Positions 31,901 to 38,432 of a stretch of DNA of 38,432 nucleotides are shown piece after piece. The DNA is from Maritimibacter sp. REDSEA-S28_B5 (GTDB lineage: Bacteria > Pseudomonadota > Alphaproteobacteria > Rhodobacterales > Rhodobacteraceae). The position numbers and the translations under genes were made by a program. The DNA is taken from positions 1-38,432 of the forward strand of contig LUOO01000083.1 in NCBI GenBank assembly GCA_001626765.1, given 5' to 3'. How positions within the stretch are numbered: position 1 is the first letter of the stretch; each line of letters starts with the position of its first letter. The notes under the pieces were generated by a model. That model worked only from the letters and a program-made list of their open reading frames with translations, ran no database searches and was not told the origin of the DNA.

Positions 31901-32998
31901 TCAGCCGTTATGCAGGAAATGCAGGACGTCACCGTCCTTGACGACATAGCTCTTGCCCTCGGCCCTGAGCTTGCCCGCATCCCGCGCGCCTTGTTCGCCG
32001 TTGTGGGCGATGAAGTCGTCGTAGGCCACGGTCTCCGCCCGGATGAAACCGCGCTCGAAATCCCCGTGGATGACACCTGCCGCCTGCGGGGCCGAGGTGC
32101 CGGCCTTGATCGTCCAGGCGCGGGCTTCTTTGGGACCGACGGTGAAGTAGGTCTGAAGGTGCAAGAGCTCGTAGCCCGCGCGGATCAGCCGGTCGAGGCC
32201 TGCCTCGTCGAGGCCCAGTTCGCCAAGGAACATCTCCTGCTCCTCGCGGTCGAGTTGCGAGATTTCTTCCTCGATCTTGGCCGAGATCACGACCGAGGCC
32301 GCGCCCCGCTCTGCTGCCATTTTCGCCACAGCTTCGGAATGCGCGTTGCCCGTCGCCGCCTCGTCCTCGCCCACGTTGCAGACGTAGAGAATGGGTTTCG
32401 ACGTCAGAAGCTGGAGCATGCGCCACGCCTTCTTGTCGTCGTCAGCCACATCGACGGTGCGCGCAGGCTGGCCGTTTTCCAGCGCCGCCTTCGCTGCCTG
32501 CATCAGCCGCTCTTGCTGGACCGCTTCCTTGTCGCCACCACGCACCTTGCGCACGATGTTGACGAGACGTTTCTCGATCGACTCGAGGTCGGCGAGCATC
32601 AGTTCGGTCTCGATGGTCTCGGCGTCGGCGACGGGATCGACGCGATCCTCGACGTGGGTCACGTCCTTGTCCTCGAAACAGCGCAGCACATGGGCGATGG
32701 CGTCGGTTTCGCGGATATTGGCCAGGAACTGGTTGCCCAGCCCCTCGCCCTTGGAGGCGCCTTTGACCAACCCGGCGATGTCGACGAAGGTCATCCGCGT
32801 CGGGATGATGTTCTGAGACTTCGCGATGGCGGCTAGTTTGTCGAGCCGTGCGTCAGGCACCGCGACCTCGCCCACGTTGGGCTCGATGGTGCAGAAAGGG
32901 AAGTTCGCGGCCTGCGCGGCAGCCGTCTTGGTCAGCGCGTTGAACAGGGTCGATTTCCCCACGTTCGGCAGCCCGACGATCCCCATGCGAAAGCCCAT
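31901..32998 (-). CDS. ychF: Redox-regulated ATPase/GTPase YchF
   Basis: A 365-residue universally conserved Obg-family NTPase (OLA1/YchF). The P-loop GLPNVGKS is at 9-16, switch regions follow, and DIAGLVKGASKGEGLGNQFL is the G3-region signature. The specificity loop is NVGED instead of NKxD, the change that lets YchF prefer ATP. The C-terminal TGS domain is present (YFTVGPKEARAWTIKAG ... VKDGDVLHFLHN). It associates with ribosomes and stress responses. It is a standard chromosomal gene and marks the host side of the junction. Confidence 0.97.
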   Translation of the reverse strand: MGFRMGIVGLPNVGKSTLFNALTKTAAAQAANFPFCTIEPNVGEVAVPDARLDKLAAIAKSQNIIPTRMTFVDIAGLVKGASKGEGLGNQFLANIRETDAIAHVLRCFEDKDVTHVEDRVDPVADAETIETELMLADLESIEKRLVNIVRKVRGGDKEAVQQERLMQAAKAALENGQPARTVDVADDDKKAWRMLQLLTSKPILYVCNVGEDEAATGNAHSEAVAKMAAERGAASVVISAKIEEEISQLDREEQEMFLGELGLDEAGLDRLIRAGYELLHLQTYFTVGPKEARAWTIKAGTSAPQAAGVIHGDFERGFIRAETVAYDDFIAHNGEQGARDAGKLRAEGKSYVVKDGDVLHFLHNG

Positions 32999-33088
32999 GT
33001 CACTCTCCTATCCAAACTTCCGCGCCTTCTATGGCGAATTCAGCCCGCCCGCAACGGGCGGCGTGACAGGGGTGCGTCAGAAGCGCGA

Positions 33089-33859
33089 CTAGGTCCGCGA
33101 GAACATCCGGAAGGCGGCCGAGGCGATCCAGCCCGCCGCAATGGCGATGGCGAGCGACAGAAGCCCGTAGACCAGCGGCAGGTCGTGGGCGAGGTTGTAG
33201 ATCCAGCGCTCCAACCCGACCTTCTGCACGCTCACGTAGCTGACCTGATCCGCGATGATCCGGCCCTCGCGGGTCAGGAAGATCCGCGCCTGATAGAGCC
33301 CCTCGGTCACATTCGCGGGCAGCTGGATCGCGGCGTCGAACAGGGTGTTCTGGCTGACGCGGACGCTGCTTTCCTGCCGGGAATAGAGGCCATCGTTCTC
33401 GCGGATGCGGATCAGAGCATCGGCAAAGGCCTGTTCGTTGTCGGTGGCATCAGTGTCCATGACCCAGACGCTTTCGTCGATCGACACGAGCCGTGCGGCG
33501 TTGTCCTCGACCGTCAGCACCTCGTCGAAGGGGCCGGAGGTCGCGACGGCGTAAAAGGTGGGTGCCTCCTGCACGGTCACGTTCTCGGCGTTCACGAAGA
33601 TGCCGAAACGCCGCTCCTTGCGGCGCACGATCACGGGTTCGTTCGGGCCTTGCACGACGATGACGACGCCCAGTGGTCCCTCGGGCGCAGGGGCATCGCG
33701 TTTCACCGCGCCGAAGACGAGGATCTCGGACCCCACGAAACGCGCGTCGATGGAGACGCGGTTCTGGCTCAGACCCGCGACGATGCCCTCTTCGACCTGG
33801 GCCGTGGCCGTCGACGTGCCTGCGAGCAGCAGGAAAAGAAACGCAAGCACACGCATCAT
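33089..33859 (-). CDS. TIGR02186 family membrane protein
   Basis: A 256-residue protein with a signal peptide (LAFLFLLLAGTSTATAQ), a large periplasmic beta-rich domain, and one C-terminal membrane helix (PLVYGLLSLAIAIAAGWIASAAF). It matches the TIGR02186 family found next to TauE/SafE exporters in Alphaproteobacteria; its function is unknown, probably an accessory to the exporter. The start at 33859 overlaps the exporter's stop (ATGATGA), so the two form one operon. The same frame is open far upstream on the minus strand, but that is a shadow over tauE. Confidence 0.9.
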   Translation of the reverse strand: MMRVLAFLFLLLAGTSTATAQVEEGIVAGLSQNRVSIDARFVGSEILVFGAVKRDAPAPEGPLGVVIVVQGPNEPVIVRRKERRFGIFVNAENVTVQEAPTFYAVATSGPFDEVLTVEDNAARLVSIDESVWVMDTDATDNEQAFADALIRIRENDGLYSRQESSVRVSQNTLFDAAIQLPANVTEGLYQARIFLTREGRIIADQVSYVSVQKVGLERWIYNLAHDLPLVYGLLSLAIAIAAGWIASAAFRMFSRT

Positions 33860-34761
33860 TCGTTCCCCAGCGAATAGATTTCCGACGGCTCGACGAGCAG
33901 CCCGAAGGCAAGGTTGAGGCAAACCCCCAGCACGAGAAGGGCAAGCAGGATACGCGTCTGTTCCGCTTTGATCCGCATCCCGATCCGGGTGCCGACCTGG
34001 GCGCCCACGACCCCACCGACGATGAGCAGAACGGCAAGCCCCAGATCGACCGTGTGGTTTTCCCAGGCGTGCATCAGCGTGGTGAAGGCCGCGACGAAGA
34101 TGATCTGAAAGAGCGACGTGCCGATCACGACCTTGGTGGGCATGTGCAGGATGTAGATCATCGCGGGCACCATGATGAAGCCGCCGCCCACGCCCATGAT
34201 GGCCGACAGCACCCCCACGAAGAAGCCGACGATCACCGGCGGGATGACCGAAATATAAAGACCCGAGGTCCTGAAGCGCGACTTGAACGGCAGGACATGC
34301 GCGATCCCGTGTTTGCGGCGCTTGGGCACGGCGTTGGAGCGCGACCGCATCAGTGCGCGCACACTTTCGATGAGCATCAGCCCCCCGATGATGCCCAGAA
34401 AGACCACGTAGGACAGGGTGACGAGCAGGTCGACTTGCCCCAGCGATTGCAGGTATGCAAAGAGCCTGACCCCGGCAAAGGCACCGACCAACCCGCCTGA
34501 TAACAGCACCGTCCCCATCTTGAGGTCCACGGTCCCCCGCCTGAGATGCGCGAGCACGCCCGAGATCGACGAGGCGACGACTTGGTTCGTGCCGGTGGCG
34601 ACGGCGATGGCGGGTGGGATGCCGATGAAGAACAAAAGCGGGGTCAGGAGGAACCCGCCGCCGACCCCGAACATGCCCGACAGAACGCCGACCAGTCCGC
34701 CCAGTCCCAGAAGAAGAAAGGCGTTGACCGAAACCTCGGCGATGGGGAGGTAGATCTGCAT
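33856..34761 (-). CDS. TauE/SafE family sulfite/sulfonate exporter
   Basis: A 301-residue polytopic membrane protein with about eight helices and the two family repeats. The first half has GGLVGVLSGMFGVGGGFLLTPLL and ATGTNQVVASS. The second has GVLSAIMGVGGGFIMVPAMIYILHMPTKVVIGTSLFQI. TauE/SafE proteins export sulfite, sulfoacetate or related organosulfur anions. The exact substrate here is unknown. The start at 34761 (MQIYLPIAEVSVNAFLLLG) is preferred over upstream ATGs because the family begins there. Confidence 0.93.
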   Translation of the reverse strand: MQIYLPIAEVSVNAFLLLGLGGLVGVLSGMFGVGGGFLLTPLLFFIGIPPAIAVATGTNQVVASSISGVLAHLRRGTVDLKMGTVLLSGGLVGAFAGVRLFAYLQSLGQVDLLVTLSYVVFLGIIGGLMLIESVRALMRSRSNAVPKRRKHGIAHVLPFKSRFRTSGLYISVIPPVIVGFFVGVLSAIMGVGGGFIMVPAMIYILHMPTKVVIGTSLFQIIFVAAFTTLMHAWENHTVDLGLAVLLIVGGVVGAQVGTRIGMRIKAEQTRILLALLVLGVCLNLAFGLLVEPSEIYSLGNE

Positions 34762-34843
34762 GTGTCTCGGTGTGTGATGAGAGTGAGGGGCGATCCGGTC
34801 GGTCGCGGGCGGACACCTCTGGCTCCGCACGCACCGACGGCGT

Positions 34844-35647
34844 TCAGGCGAGGTCGGACAGGTATCGTCGGATCAGTCGTTCGAGCTTTTCCGCCCCGGC
34901 CACCGCCTGCGTCTTGGTGTGTTCGTGCGAGAGTTTCTCGTCCGACATGCCCTGCGCCATGTTCGTGATCGCCGAGACTGCCGCAACCTCGAGCCCGAAG
35001 AACCGGGCGAGGATCACTTCGGGCACCGTCGACATGCCGACCGCATCGCCGCCCAACACCTTGGTCGCGCGAATTTCGGCGGGCGTTTCGAACGAAGGGC
35101 CGGAGAACCAGGTATAGGTGCCTTCTTTCAGCGTGATCCCCTCGGCCTCGGCCGCCCGGTGAAGATCGGCGCGAATCGCGGGCGAATAGGCATCGCCGAG
35201 GGGCACGAAACGTCGGTCGGTCTTTTCCCCGATGAGCGGGTTGGCCCCGGCGAAATTGATATGGTCCGACAGCATCATGAGTTCGCCGGGGGGAATATCC
35301 TCGCGCAGCGATCCGGCTGCATTGGTCAGGAACAGCCGGGACGCACCAAGTTCGGTCAGAACCTCGAGCGGCAGGCGCATGGCGGCGGCATTGCCGTGTT
35401 CGTAATAGTGCGAGCGCGCGCCGAAGATTGCGACCCGGTGGCCCAGAAGATCGCCGATGACCAGCTTGGGATTGTGGCCCGACACACCCGCGTGGGGAAA
35501 TCCGGTGAGCTCGTCATAGGGGATCGCCGTGCCCTCGACCGCGTCGGCGAGGTGACCAAGACCTGACCCGAGGATCAGTCCCATCTCGACGGGCGCGTCC
35601 CCTGCCCGCTCACGAATCGCACTGGCGAGTGACTTGGCGTCGGACAT
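34844..35647 (-). CDS. Purine nucleoside phosphorylase (trimeric type)
   Basis: A 267-residue class II (trimeric) purine nucleoside phosphorylase, EC 2.4.2.1, which splits purine nucleosides with phosphate into base and ribose-1-phosphate for salvage. Motifs are LILGSGLGHLAD (phosphate-binding, about 24-35), FGARSHYYEHG (about 74-84), TNAAGSLREDIPPGELMMLSDHIN (about 108-131), YTWFSGPSFETPAEIR, GMSTVPEVILARFFGLEVAAVSAITNMAQG (base-binding Asn near the end). GAAGGAG precedes the start at 35647. The adjacent genes tauE and rimI are unrelated in function. Confidence 0.94.
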   Translation of the reverse strand: MSDAKSLASAIRERAGDAPVEMGLILGSGLGHLADAVEGTAIPYDELTGFPHAGVSGHNPKLVIGDLLGHRVAIFGARSHYYEHGNAAAMRLPLEVLTELGASRLFLTNAAGSLREDIPPGELMMLSDHINFAGANPLIGEKTDRRFVPLGDAYSPAIRADLHRAAEAEGITLKEGTYTWFSGPSFETPAEIRATKVLGGDAVGMSTVPEVILARFFGLEVAAVSAITNMAQGMSDEKLSHEHTKTQAVAGAEKLERLIRRYLSDLA

Positions 35648-35758
35648 GGCGGCTCCTTCAGATCGCGGGCGCACCGTGGGCCGGATTGCAAGAGGGGATG
35701 CACAGGCGGTTGCGCGCTGCCAGCGTTCTTAGGCGCATTTTCGGAAAGATGAAAGACC

Positions 35759-36163
35759 TCAGGCCAGCCGTTTCGACATCAGGACGGCATCGACCGCAGG
35801 GCCGCCCGCACGGGCGTAGTAGGCGCGGCGGCGTCCTGCCTCGACCCAGCCACATCTTTCGTAAAGATGGCGCGCGGGCGCATTGTCCTCGGCCACTTCG
35901 AGAAAGGCAGTCCCGGCGCGAGCCTCGGCCTCGAAGGCGGCGAGCAAGCGGCGTCCGATCCCCTGCCCCTGCGCGGCGGGCAGGACGGCGATGGTCAGAA
36001 GCTCCGCCTCGCCCGCGATGGTGCGACCCAGGGCGAACCCCTGAGGCTCGGTGACGACAAATCCCCCCGGCCCGGTCGCAAGACTTTCGATCTCGGCAGC
36101 GGACCATCCGCGTTCGTAGGCAAACGCGGCGGCGTAGACTGCGGCAAGGTCATCGTAGGTCAC
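35759..36163 (-). CDS. rimI: GNAT acetyltransferase, ribosomal protein S18 alanine N-acetyltransferase (RimI)
   Basis: A 134-residue GNAT-fold enzyme. The acetyl-CoA pyrophosphate loop lies in LPAAQGQGIGRRLLAAFEAEA (about 61-81), preceded by ELLTIAVLP and followed by FLEVAEDNAPARHLYERCGWVEAGRRRAYY, the usual RimI strand-helix pattern. It is adjacent to tsaB, the typical arrangement in bacteria, which supports RimI over a general acetyltransferase. It overlaps tsaB by 4 bp (ATGA). It probably acetylates the N-terminal Ala of ribosomal protein S18. Confidence 0.88.
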   Translation of the reverse strand: MTYDDLAAVYAAAFAYERGWSAAEIESLATGPGGFVVTEPQGFALGRTIAGEAELLTIAVLPAAQGQGIGRRLLAAFEAEARAGTAFLEVAEDNAPARHLYERCGWVEAGRRRAYYARAGGPAVDAVLMSKRLA

Positions 36164-36747
36164 GGCAGGATGACCGGCGGCGGGTCAGAGGGCGGCGCGG
36201 CGTCTGCCCCCCGGATGTAGAGCGGCGCGGGCCGCAGTTGGTGGCCCGCGAGGCGGGTCGCCGCAATCTGCGCAATATTCGTGACGAGCGTCTGCGCAGC
36301 GACCGGTCCGGCCCGGGGCAGATCGTCCGGCACCGCGCCCTCGTCCAGCATCTCGGGCGTGCCATCGGGAAAGACCTGCGCATAGACCGTGCCGCGCCGC
36401 GCCTCGGTCACGGCACGGCAGGGGCGTGTCTGCCCATGTGCCTGCGCCTCGAGCGTCGAGACCCCGATAGCGGGTTTGCCGAGCCCCAGCGCAAGGCCCC
36501 GCGCGGCGGCGACCGAGATACGGATACCGGTGAAGTTACCCGGCCCGACGCCCACGCCGATGGCGTCGAGATCGGTCCAGTCGAGGCCCGCGTCGTTCAG
36601 GACCGCGTTCAGAAAAGGCATGAGCCGCTCCGCCTGCCCCTTGGTCATCTCTTCCACCCGGGTGGTCACGCGCCCGTCCACAAGCAAAGCGGCCGCGCAA
36701 TGCGCGGCCGATGTGTCGAAAGCCAGTAGCGTGACGTCAGACGGCAA
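36160..36747 (-). CDS. tsaB: tRNA threonylcarbamoyladenosine biosynthesis protein TsaB
   Basis: A 195-residue TsaB with ASKHA fold. The N-terminal LLAFDTSAAHCAAALL strand pattern, GQAERLMPFLNAVLNDAGL, and GVGVGPGNFTGIRISVAAARGLALG (about 67-91) are diagnostic. It forms the TsaB-TsaD-TsaE complex that makes t6A37 in tRNAs reading ANN codons. The C-terminal ~70 residues are more variable, as usual. It is coupled with rimI by ATGA, and its start overlaps the end of nfu by 11 bp. Confidence 0.95.
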   Translation of the reverse strand: MPSDVTLLAFDTSAAHCAAALLVDGRVTTRVEEMTKGQAERLMPFLNAVLNDAGLDWTDLDAIGVGVGPGNFTGIRISVAAARGLALGLGKPAIGVSTLEAQAHGQTRPCRAVTEARRGTVYAQVFPDGTPEMLDEGAVPDDLPRAGPVAAQTLVTNIAQIAATRLAGHQLRPAPLYIRGADAAPPSDPPPVILP

Positions 36748-37294
36748 CGGGCCGAACCTCGGTCACTTCCGGGATGTAGTGCTTGAGCAGGTTCTCGATG
36801 CCCATCTTCAATGTGAGCGTCGAAGAGGGGCAACCGGCGCAGGCCCCCTGCATGTGAAGGTAGACCACGCCACGGTCGAACCCGTGGAACGTGATGTCTC
36901 CGCCGTCCTGAGCCACGGCCGGACGCACGCGGGTGTCGAGCAGATCCTTGATCTGGACCACGATCTCGCCATCCGGGCCGTCATGGTCGGCATGGGCCTG
37001 CTGACCGGCACCTTCCATCACGGCGGCGCCCGACTGGTAGTGCTCCATGATCGCCCCCAGTAGCGCGGGCTTGATATGGTCCCAATCCACTGCGTCCGCC
37101 TTGGTCACGGTGACGAAGTCGGTGCCGAAGAACACCCCCGTCACACCGTCCACGGCAAAGATGCGCCGGGCAAGCGGGCTGGCTGCGGCCGCCTCGGCGC
37201 TCGGGAAATCGGCGGTGCCCGCGTCGAGCACGGCCTGACCGGGCAGGAATTTCAGCGTCGCGGGGTTCGGCGTGGATTCGGTCTGGATGAACAT
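36737..37294 (-). CDS. NifU family iron-sulfur scaffold protein (Nfu)
   Basis: A 185-residue Nfu protein. The N-terminal Nfu_N domain (MFIQTESTPNPATLKFLPGQAVLD; VTGVFFGTDFVTVTKAD, about 1-90) precedes the C-terminal NifU domain (IKDLLDTRVRPAVAQDGGDITFHGFDRGVVYLHMQGACAGCPSSTLTLK). The CAGC cysteines bind an Fe-S cluster for transfer to apoproteins. Length and domain order are those of the alphaproteobacterial/mitochondrial Nfu type. It heads the leftward nfu-tsaB-rimI group. The divergent gap of ~100 bp to the EamA gene must hold both promoters. Confidence 0.95.
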   Translation of the reverse strand: MFIQTESTPNPATLKFLPGQAVLDAGTADFPSAEAAAASPLARRIFAVDGVTGVFFGTDFVTVTKADAVDWDHIKPALLGAIMEHYQSGAAVMEGAGQQAHADHDGPDGEIVVQIKDLLDTRVRPAVAQDGGDITFHGFDRGVVYLHMQGACAGCPSSTLTLKMGIENLLKHYIPEVTEVRPVAV

Positions 37295-37396
37295 GAGACT
37301 TACCCTTTCTGTCAGGCATTCATATGCGCTTGGAACCGTTCTAAGTCAACCGTTCCCCCCTTCCCTTTCCCGCGAGCCATTGCCAAGGTCGCGCCC

Positions 37397-38299
37397 ATGA
37401 CGACCTCAAATCCCGATCATGTGAAAGGCCTTCTCGTCACCGCGCTGGGTGTGCTCTTCATCGTGCCCGACAGCCTCATGGTTCGGCTCATCGCCACGGA
37501 CGGCGCCACTGTGGCCTTCTGGAAGTCGCTCCTGGTGGCGCTGGTCACCGGACTCGCCATCCTGCTCTGGCAGGGCCCGCGCGCCTATCGCGCGTCCTTT
37601 GCGGCAGGCTGGCCGGTCTGGATCTATGCATTTTGCTCCGGAGCCTCGGGCGCGCTTTTCGTGATCGCGGTGGCGCATACCTCGATCGCCAACGTGGTCT
37701 TCATCATCGCCGCCATGCCCATCGTCTCGGCGCTGTTCTCGCGGATCGCTCTCGGTGAACGGCTGTCGAAGCGCACCGCGATCACCATGGCAGTGGTGCC
37801 TGTCGGCATCGCGCTCATCGCTTTCGGCTCGGGCGAGACCGAAGGCGCGTCGCTCACCGGCGATCTCATCGCGCTTGGCGTGGTCTGCGTGTTCTCGCTG
37901 GGCCTCACGGCGGCGCGCAGCGTTCGCCCGGTGTCGGTCGTGCCCGCTATCCCGGTGGGCATGGCGATCTGGGCGCTCGTGCTGCTGCCCTTTGCCGACC
38001 CTATGTCTGTGCCCGCGGACGACTGGATCTGGGTCCTGCTTCATGGTGGGTTCTTCATCACGCTATCGACCGCGCTCATGGCGATCGGTCCGCGCTACCT
38101 GCCCTCGGCCGAAGTCGCGCTGCTCCTGCTCATCGAAAGCGTGCTGGCCACGATCCTCGCCTGGGTCGTGGTGGGCGAAAACCCTGGACTTTTTGCGCTG
38201 ATCGGTGGGGCTATCGTGATCGCGACGCTCGCGGTATCGAACCTCGTCGCCCTGATGAAGGGGCGGCGCGTCACCGTGCGGCCCGCGATGCGCCCCTAG
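37397..38299 (+). CDS. DMT/EamA family transporter
   Basis: A 300-residue membrane protein with about ten helices in two EamA repeats. Examples are VTALGVLFIVPDSLMVRLI, FWKSLLVALVTGLAILLW, ISIANVV-type loop TSIANVVFIIAAMPIVSALFS, and LLLIESVLATILAWVVVGENPG near the end. It is a drug/metabolite exporter of unknown substrate. The start at 37397 follows AAGG by 9 bases; the frame is open upstream only as a shadow of nfu. Its stop overlaps the stop of the convergent stress-protein gene by 3 bp. Confidence 0.92.
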   Translation: MTTSNPDHVKGLLVTALGVLFIVPDSLMVRLIATDGATVAFWKSLLVALVTGLAILLWQGPRAYRASFAAGWPVWIYAFCSGASGALFVIAVAHTSIANVVFIIAAMPIVSALFSRIALGERLSKRTAITMAVVPVGIALIAFGSGETEGASLTGDLIALGVVCVFSLGLTAARSVRPVSVVPAIPVGMAIWALVLLPFADPMSVPADDWIWVLLHGGFFITLSTALMAIGPRYLPSAEVALLLLIESVLATILAWVVVGENPGLFALIGGAIVIATLAVSNLVALMKGRRVTVRPAMRP

Positions 38300-38432
38300 G
38301 TGATGCTCTCGAGCCGGTCCTTGGACATCTCGCCGGGGACAATGGTCAGCGGCACGGGCAAGTTCGCCGCCGAACGGGTGAGCGCCGTGACGAGCGGCCC
38401 CGGCCCCTTTTTCCCCGAGCCCGCCCCCAGCA
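38296..38432 (-). CDS. Universal stress protein, C-terminal part
   Basis: The last 45 codons read LGAGSGKKGPGPLVTALTRS, then AANLPVPLTIVPGEMSKDRL and ESIT with a TAG at 38296-38298. GAGSGKKGPGPLVTALT with VPLTIVPG at the end is the nucleotide-binding tail of the UspA family. The N-terminal part is beyond the right end of the window. It is convergent with the EamA gene and overlaps it at the stop codons. Confidence 0.85.
   Translation of the reverse strand, partial: LGAGSGKKGPGPLVTALTRSAANLPVPLTIVPGEMSKDRLESIT

Noticed and set aside
33089..34834. Apparent 581-residue protein made of the TIGR02186 gene plus an upstream extension
   Set aside because: The upstream part is an out-of-frame reading of tauE on the same strand. 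The real start at 33859 overlaps the tauE stop.
1..38432. CRISPR arrays, rRNA genes and complete insertion sequences
   Set aside because: No regularly spaced repeats, no rRNA sequence and no full transposase with terminal repeats were seen on either strand.

Overview
The window is the right-hand part of an integrative and conjugative element (ICE) joined to alphaproteobacterial chromosome. GC-rich, strongly alphaproteobacterial coding and the flanking genes (TIGR02186 family, nfu, tsaB, rimI, ychF) suggest a Rhodobacteraceae-type host. No species can be named from sequence alone. The junction is a serine tRNA (GCT anticodon, minus strand, 31653-31742). Everything left of it looks mobile; everything right of it is ordinary core genome. 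The left end of the element is outside the window.

Element layout. 1-4052 is a control and accessory region: a DUF932 gene with a strong terminator, a split DUF6499/DUF2285 activator that appears to need a +1 ribosomal frameshift (FseA-like), a DinB gene, and a stand-alone DUF2285 gene on the minus strand (QseM-like). 4053-8653 is a tightly coupled operon: excisionase-like HTH, RepA, ParA, small partition protein, DUF2840, TraF-like signal peptidase, DUF736, lytic transglycosylase. A probable oriT precedes a VirD2-like relaxase whose C-terminus is frameshifted and internally deleted. 10837-16055 is cargo: TetR/MFS efflux, AraC/short-chain dehydrogenase, LysR and a LysR fragment. 16179-28207 holds the coupling protein TraG, a CopG-type protein and a complete trbBCDEJKLFGI mating-pair set ending in DUF2274. 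28256-29131 is a second small cargo insert (membrane peptide and TetR). 29316-31805 is the integration module: unknown acidic protein, winged-helix protein, large serine recombinase reading into the tRNA.

How it fits together. The backbone (RepA-ParA-TraF-relaxase-TraG-Trb) resembles the Tn4371-like/alphaproteobacterial ICE plan, here with a serine recombinase. A 54-bp imperfect repeat with the same 18-bp-spaced dyad lies 66-69 bp upstream of both the excisionase-like transfer operon and the recombinase operon. This suggests one regulator, plausibly the frameshifted DUF2285 activator, switches excision and transfer together, with the small DUF2285 protein as antagonist. That control circuit is the most interesting content of the window.

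Chromosomal flank (31743-38432): ychF, then a leftward run TIGR02186/tauE, a purine nucleoside phosphorylase, rimI, tsaB and nfu, then a rightward EamA transporter, and the C-terminus of a universal stress protein.
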